This document shows positions 61,241-64,000 of a DNA stretch of 64,000 nucleotides, piece after piece; the first letter of the stretch is position 1, and every line of letters starts with the position of its first letter. Origin of the DNA: Actinomadura terrae (lineage in GTDB: Bacteria; Actinomycetota; Actinomycetes; Streptosporangiales; Streptosporangiaceae). Position numbers and translations under genes: made by a program. The notes beneath the pieces are model-generated. The model did not search any database. It saw only the letters and a list, made by a program, of their open reading frames with translations, and was not told the DNA's origin. The stretch spans positions 1,302,001-1,366,000 of the forward strand of contig NZ_JAICDG010000002.1 of NCBI RefSeq assembly GCF_022751215.1, in the 5' to 3' direction.

Positions 61241-61806
61241 TGGACCGGCGTCCGGCCCACCTCAACCGCACGGGCCTGGTGATACTCGGCCTGATCCTGG
61301 CGCTGCTGGGCGCCGCGGCGCTCGCGCGCGGGCTCGGCCTGTTCGGGGACGGACGAGCGTCCGCGCCGCTCCTGTCCGGGCAGGTCCACCGCTACGTCGA
61401 CGATCACTCCTGGTTCTGGCCCGCCGTGACCGCGGCGGCGATCGTGCTGGCGCTGCTGGGCCTGGCGTGGCTGCTGGCGCAGGGCCGCTCGGCCAAGCTG
61501 GCGGCCCTCACCCTGGAACCGGACGGCGCCGGGGGCAGGACCCGGCTGCCCGCCAAGGCCGTGACCGAGGCGCTGGAAGCGGAGATCGAGGAGTACCCGG
61601 GCGTCCGGAGCGCGCGGGCGCGGCTGCTCGGCACCTCCCGCAACCCGGAGGTGCGGCTGAAGGTGGCCTACAGCGGGCGCGCCGACCTGCCCGACCTCCG
61701 CCGCCGCATAGCGGACGAGGCGCTCCGCCGCCTGTGCGCGGCGCTGGAGCGCGACCGGGTCCGGGCGATCGTGCGGCTCCGCCTCGTCCCGGGCGATCGT
61801 CTCTGA
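61240..61806 (+). CDS. AmaP-like alkaline shock membrane anchor
   Basis: A 188-aa protein with two helices (GLVILGLILALLGAAALARG and FWPAVTAAAIVLALLGLAWLL) and a C-terminal domain (GVRSARARLLGTSRNPEVRLKV) that mimics the Asp23 fold. It is the terminal gene of the six-gene module and the probable membrane anchor for the two Asp23 proteins. Begins at ATG 61240 within the preceding stop. Confidence 0.8.
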   Translation: MDRRPAHLNRTGLVILGLILALLGAAALARGLGLFGDGRASAPLLSGQVHRYVDDHSWFWPAVTAAAIVLALLGLAWLLAQGRSAKLAALTLEPDGAGGRTRLPAKAVTEALEAEIEEYPGVRSARARLLGTSRNPEVRLKVAYSGRADLPDLRRRIADEALRRLCAALERDRVRAIVRLRLVPGDRL

Positions 61807-61858
61807 CCCTTGACTGCGGTTTTGTCGGCGATTGGAGGCATATTTCGGGGTGCGTGAC

Positions 61859-61864
61859 TAATAT
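61859..61864 (+). promoter_or_regulatory. -10 box TAATAT of a small transcription unit
   Basis: TAATAT, a near-consensus -10 box, lies in an AT-rich patch after the Asp23 module, 39 nt before a 20-codon frame with a ribosome site, and about 145 nt before a strong terminator. The -35 is unclear (TTGGAG is 21 bp away). Confidence 0.5.
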
Positions 61865-61902
61865 GTGAAGTGTCCGTGTTGTCGAGGGCAAGGGAGGCAG
61901 AG

Positions 61903-61965
61903 TTGACCGATCACCAGCACCGGGCGGCTCCGCTGTGGGGCCCAACGACGCATGGAGGGAACTGA
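61903..61965 (+). CDS. Twenty-residue small protein or leader peptide
   Basis: TTG start at 61903 preceded by AAGGGAGG (6 nt spacing) opens a 20-codon frame, MTDHQHRAAP...THGGN, ending at TGA 61963. It lies between a -10 box and an intrinsic terminator, so it seems to be the only frame of a short RNA. Composition (three His, two Gly at the end, one Trp) is unlike random GC-rich frames. I recognise no family. Confidence 0.45.
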   Translation: MTDHQHRAAPLWGPTTHGGN

Positions 61966-62006
61966 CGGACCACGGCATGGGCCCCTTCCGTAGAGTGGCC
62001 CGATGG

Positions 62007-62043
62007 CCCGGGGCCGCGACGCGAGTCGCGGCCCCGGGTTTTT
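62007..62043 (+). terminator. Strong intrinsic terminator
   Basis: Perfect 14-bp arms (CCCGGGGCCGCGAC and complement) with a GCGA tetraloop, followed by TTTTT. It is the only textbook Rho-independent terminator with a T-run seen in the window. Confidence 0.93.
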
Positions 62044-62395
62044 CTGTGCTCGCCTCCGGCGCGAAACCACATAGCACCTGGTAGAAGCCAAGTCGCCATG
62101 CAGAAAGCGCCCAGCTGACAAGCGAGCCCATCGCGATAGCCAAATTGCCCTAAATCGATACATCAAGTGAAATTGGCGCCCCCCGCCTAACGTTCCGAAC
62201 CAGGCGAGATGGCTTGGCTCCATAAGGGGCGCGAAACCTAGTGCAACACGACCGCCGCCGTGGCCGGTTCAGGGTCGAAATCGGGCCAGGCCCCACTAAC
62301 CGCGAGACAGCAGGCGGTCACCGTCAAGTCACTTTCAGTGGCGCTTCATCGGGCAGTAACCTCAGGTGTCCCAACAATTACAAGGAGTGAATGAC
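62044..62395. other. Intergenic region before the chaplin-like gene
   Basis: A 352-bp stretch of lower GC than its surroundings. No supported ORF on either strand; long antisense frames here have poor composition. It presumably holds the promoter of the chaplin-like gene, for which TAACCT at 62357-62362 is one candidate -10. No strong repeat or hairpin was found. Confidence 0.5.
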
Positions 62396-62698
62396 ATGAA
62401 GCGCCGTGTCTCCATCGTCGTAGGCGGCCTGGCCAGCGCCGCAGTGCTCTCCCTCGCCCCCAACGCCCAGGCCGCGCCCGCCCCGCACGCGCACCCGCAC
62501 GCCGCCCCGCCGGCCCCGGGCCACCCGGGAGGGTCGGGCAACGTCGGGAACAACGGCGGCAACAGCAACCTGACCGTCCCCGTGAACCTCGGCGTGTGCG
62601 GCAACAACATCCCCGTCCTCGCGATCCCGGTCCCCATCCTGAACGGTGGCAACCAGGACGTCGGGGAGAACTGCGCCTCCCAGGGCGGCGTGCGCTAG
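62396..62698 (+). CDS. Chaplin-like secreted surface protein
   Basis: A 100-aa protein: signal peptide (VSIVVGGLASAAVLSLAPNAQA), a His/Pro/Ala-rich spacer, then a chaplin-type segment with GNVGNNGGNSNLTVPVNLGV, two Cys (VCGNNIPV and ENCASQ), and alternating hydrophobic strands. Chaplins make aerial hyphae hydrophobic in streptomycetes; this one is short and somewhat divergent. AAGGAG lies 8 nt before ATG 62396. Confidence 0.82.
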   Translation: MKRRVSIVVGGLASAAVLSLAPNAQAAPAPHAHPHAAPPAPGHPGGSGNVGNNGGNSNLTVPVNLGVCGNNIPVLAIPVPILNGGNQDVGENCASQGGVR

Positions 62699-62880
62699 TC
62701 CAGGACGCGCGGTCCGGCCCGTGAGGTCGATCGGCATGATGTCGAGGAGGCACGCCCGCGCGGCGTCGCCCTCCGACGTGCCGGTCCCTCGCGGGCCGTC
62801 GGCGCGTGGGCGCCATGCCCGAGCGGGCTCCGGCCGCGAGCCGGACAAGGCCGTCCCCGGCGGCGGTTAGGCTTCCCGGT

Positions 62881-63327
62881 ATGCCGAGGGACGCCGATCC
62901 GCGCGACTGCTCCATCGCCGACACCCTGGACCTCGTCGGCGAACGCTGGAGCCTGCTCGCCATCCGCGAGCTCAGCTACGGGGTACGGCGGTTCGACCAG
63001 ATCGTCCACAACACGGGCGCCTCCCGCGACATCCTGACGGCCCGGCTGCGCAAGCTGGAGTCGGGCGGCGTCATCCGCCGCGAGCGCTACAGCGACCACC
63101 CGGTGCGGCACGAGTACCACCTCACCCCGGCGGGCGCGGAGCTGTACGACGTCCTGCTCGTGCTGATGCGCTGGGGCGACCGCCACCTGAACGCGGGCGA
63201 CCCGCCCGTCCGCTGGCAGCACTCCTGCGGCCACCCGGTGGCACCCCGCGTGGTCTGCGCCCACTGCGGCGACGAGGCCCGCACCGGCACCCACTCCCCA
63301 ACCGGCCGAGGCGCCCGCACCCCCTGA
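62881..63327 (+). CDS. HxlR family winged-helix regulator
   Basis: A 148-aa regulator. The core matches HxlR: CSIADTLDLVGERWSLLAIREL, RRFDQIVHNTGASRDILTARL, GGVIRRERYSDHPVRHEYHLT. A ~40-residue C-terminal extension carries CGHPV and CAHCGD, four Cys/His residues that could bind zinc, a feature not universal in the family. TAGGCT lies exactly 7 nt before ATG 62881, a leaderless-type start. Confidence 0.9.
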   Translation: MPRDADPRDCSIADTLDLVGERWSLLAIRELSYGVRRFDQIVHNTGASRDILTARLRKLESGGVIRRERYSDHPVRHEYHLTPAGAELYDVLLVLMRWGDRHLNAGDPPVRWQHSCGHPVAPRVVCAHCGDEARTGTHSPTGRGARTP

Positions 63328-63488
63328 CCCCTCCGCCCGATCGCGGCCGAGCGCTCAGCGCTCCCGCCGAGGCGCGACGTGCAACGCCGGTCGAGGAGTG
63401 CGGCGTCCTCGGCCAGCACCTGGGCCGTGCACCGCACGCACCCGCGCGCGGTGCTCTCGGTGTGGTACCACGCGGCTCTGTGGTGGGG

Positions 63489-63557
63489 GTCAGCATTCGA
63501 TGACGTTGACGGCCAGGCCGCCGCGCGAGGTCTCCTTGTACTTGTCGAGCAAGGACA
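63489..63557 (-). pseudogene. sdaA: 3' remnant of L-serine ammonia-lyase
   Basis: On the minus strand, codons 63557-63489 encode MSLLDKYKETSRGGLAVNVIEC then stop; the KYKETSRGGLAVNVIEC end is the invariant C-terminus of bacterial L-serine dehydratase. The similarity stops abruptly at the ATG (63555-63557); upstream bases do not continue the protein. It is a displaced gene end rather than a short gene, most likely the junction of an inserted element. Confidence 0.75.
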
Positions 63558-63566
63558 TGGTGATCA

Positions 63567-63628
63567 AGGGAACCCCAGGTAGACAGGGGTTCCCTGCCTA
63601 GAGACAGTCCCGTGGGGAAGCCCACGGG
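63567..63628 (-). terminator. Two hairpins downstream of the integrase
   Basis: Hairpin 1: AGGGAACCCC (63567-63576) with GGGGTTCCCT (63586-63595). Hairpin 2: CCCGTGGG (63609-63616), loop GAAG, CCCACGGG (63621-63628). Both are perfect. They lie between the integrase stop and the sdaA remnant and could terminate integrase transcription or be part of the attachment region. Confidence 0.65.
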
Positions 63629-63634
63629 AAACCT

Positions 63635-64000
63635 TCAGCCATCCAGCCGTGCGAACCGGGCGTTGACCCGGTTCCTGAGACGAGGATCATCGTTGTCCCA
63701 GTGATCCCCGTACTCGTTGAGGGTGACCGTGATCGCTGAGTGGTTGAGGGCGGCCTTGACCTCAGCGGGGGAGGCCCCATCCTCGATGAGACCGACAGCG
63801 AAGGCATGCCGTAGGCGGTGAGGCCCGTTGCCCTTACGAGGCCATGCCAGAGCATCCAGCGTCCGGTACCAGGGATCTTGAAAGAGCTGCTCGTAGAGGA
63901 CGAGACCGGTCTTGGAGACCGTGACCATCTCCACCTCTTCGGGTTCGTGCTCGTCGTGCTCCCACTCCACCACCATCCGCTTCGCGTGCTTCCGATGTGC
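63635..64000 (-). CDS. Tyrosine recombinase/integrase, C-terminal part
   Basis: The open frame runs from the window edge to a stop at 63635, so the N-terminal part is outside. Catalytic signature: HRLRHAFAVGLIEDG (the H-x-L-R box), then LNHSAITVTLNEYGDHW with the nucleophilic Tyr followed by a His-Trp. It matches phage/ICE-type integrases of actinobacteria. Its position immediately beside a displaced sdaA end indicates site-specific integration in or near sdaA, with the element extending to the right. Confidence 0.88.
   Translation of the reverse strand, partial: AHRKHAKRMVVEWEHDEHEPEEVEMVTVSKTGLVLYEQLFQDPWYRTLDALAWPRKGNGPHRLRHAFAVGLIEDGASPAEVKAALNHSAITVTLNEYGDHWDNDDPRLRNRVNARFARLDG

Noticed and set aside
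61858..62223. Minus-strand frame of 121 codons over the small transcription unit
   Set aside because: No ribosome site, antisense to a strong terminator, and no domain resemblance.
63087..63437. Minus-strand frame with several Cys codons after the sdaA remnant
   Set aside because: It runs through the HxlR gene on the opposite strand, lacks a start with a ribosome site and matches no zinc-finger family I know.

Overview
The window is about 64 kb of very GC-rich chromosomal DNA, almost fully coding, with GTG starts, actinobacterial DUFs and marker genes (NucS, CysO/Mec/CysM, DUF3039, DUF3618, a chaplin-like protein, a Scy/FilP-type coiled coil). I infer a sporulating or mycelial actinomycete, probably Thermomonosporaceae (Actinomadura-like). 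No rRNA, CRISPR array or large biosynthetic cluster is visible. One tRNA-Leu(UAG) is present.

Layout. 0-8 kb: M50 protease, DUF3224 protein, NucS mismatch endonuclease, LLM flavin oxidoreductase, a tandem 3-hydroxyacyl-CoA dehydrogenase, alpha/beta hydrolase, AI-2E-type permease. 8-12 kb: a Streptomyces-like block of DivIVA/Scy-like coiled coil, methylmalonyl-CoA epimerase and acetyl-CoA acetyltransferase. 12-20 kb: an ABC pair with a degenerate ATPase, thioredoxin-TPR protein, cytidylate-kinase-like protein, malic enzyme, LPXTG-like surface protein, YqgE and DUF3039. 20-23 kb: secreted M43 metalloprotease overlapping a helicase. 23.4-25.4 kb: a low-GC island of four immunity-type genes (Imm26-like, a stop-interrupted Imm21, SUKH-3, SUKH-1) with no toxin. 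25.5-28 kb: gntK-pncA-pncB on the minus strand.

28-38 kb resembles M. tuberculosis Rv1330c-Rv1341 in order (pncB, clpS, DUF2017, mec, cysO, cysM, murI, MBL phosphodiesterase, rph, rdgB), but three MEDS-domain regulators sit between DUF2017 and mec. A second set of four MEDS regulators (39.9-43.9 kb) lies beside an ECF sigma factor with a probable anti-sigma factor. Together the seven MEDS proteins (four MEDS-STAS, three MEDS-HATPase) look like a lineage-expanded sensory network. All four STAS domains lack the usual phosphorylatable Ser/Thr.

44-52 kb: TetR/MFS pair, tRNA-Leu, bcp, DUF3618, SIMPL protein, PLP-dependent deaminase/aldolase, a TetR-controlled azoR-SMR operon and purU. 52-62 kb: beta-helix protein, a two-gene partial and a six-gene full Asp23/DUF6286/AmaP-like envelope module, and dctA divergent from a CitA/CitB-like two-component system. 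62-64 kb: a tiny transcription unit ending in a strong terminator, a chaplin-like gene, an HxlR regulator, and then a 3' remnant of sdaA next to a tyrosine integrase running off the window. The last two suggest the edge of an integrated element.

Three non-coding signals recur. A ~140-bp palindromic repeat sits just after the stop codon of three housekeeping genes. A TAnnnT-N6-8-start arrangement, suggesting leaderless mRNAs, precedes at least twelve genes. Well-formed inverted repeats mark several divergent promoters.
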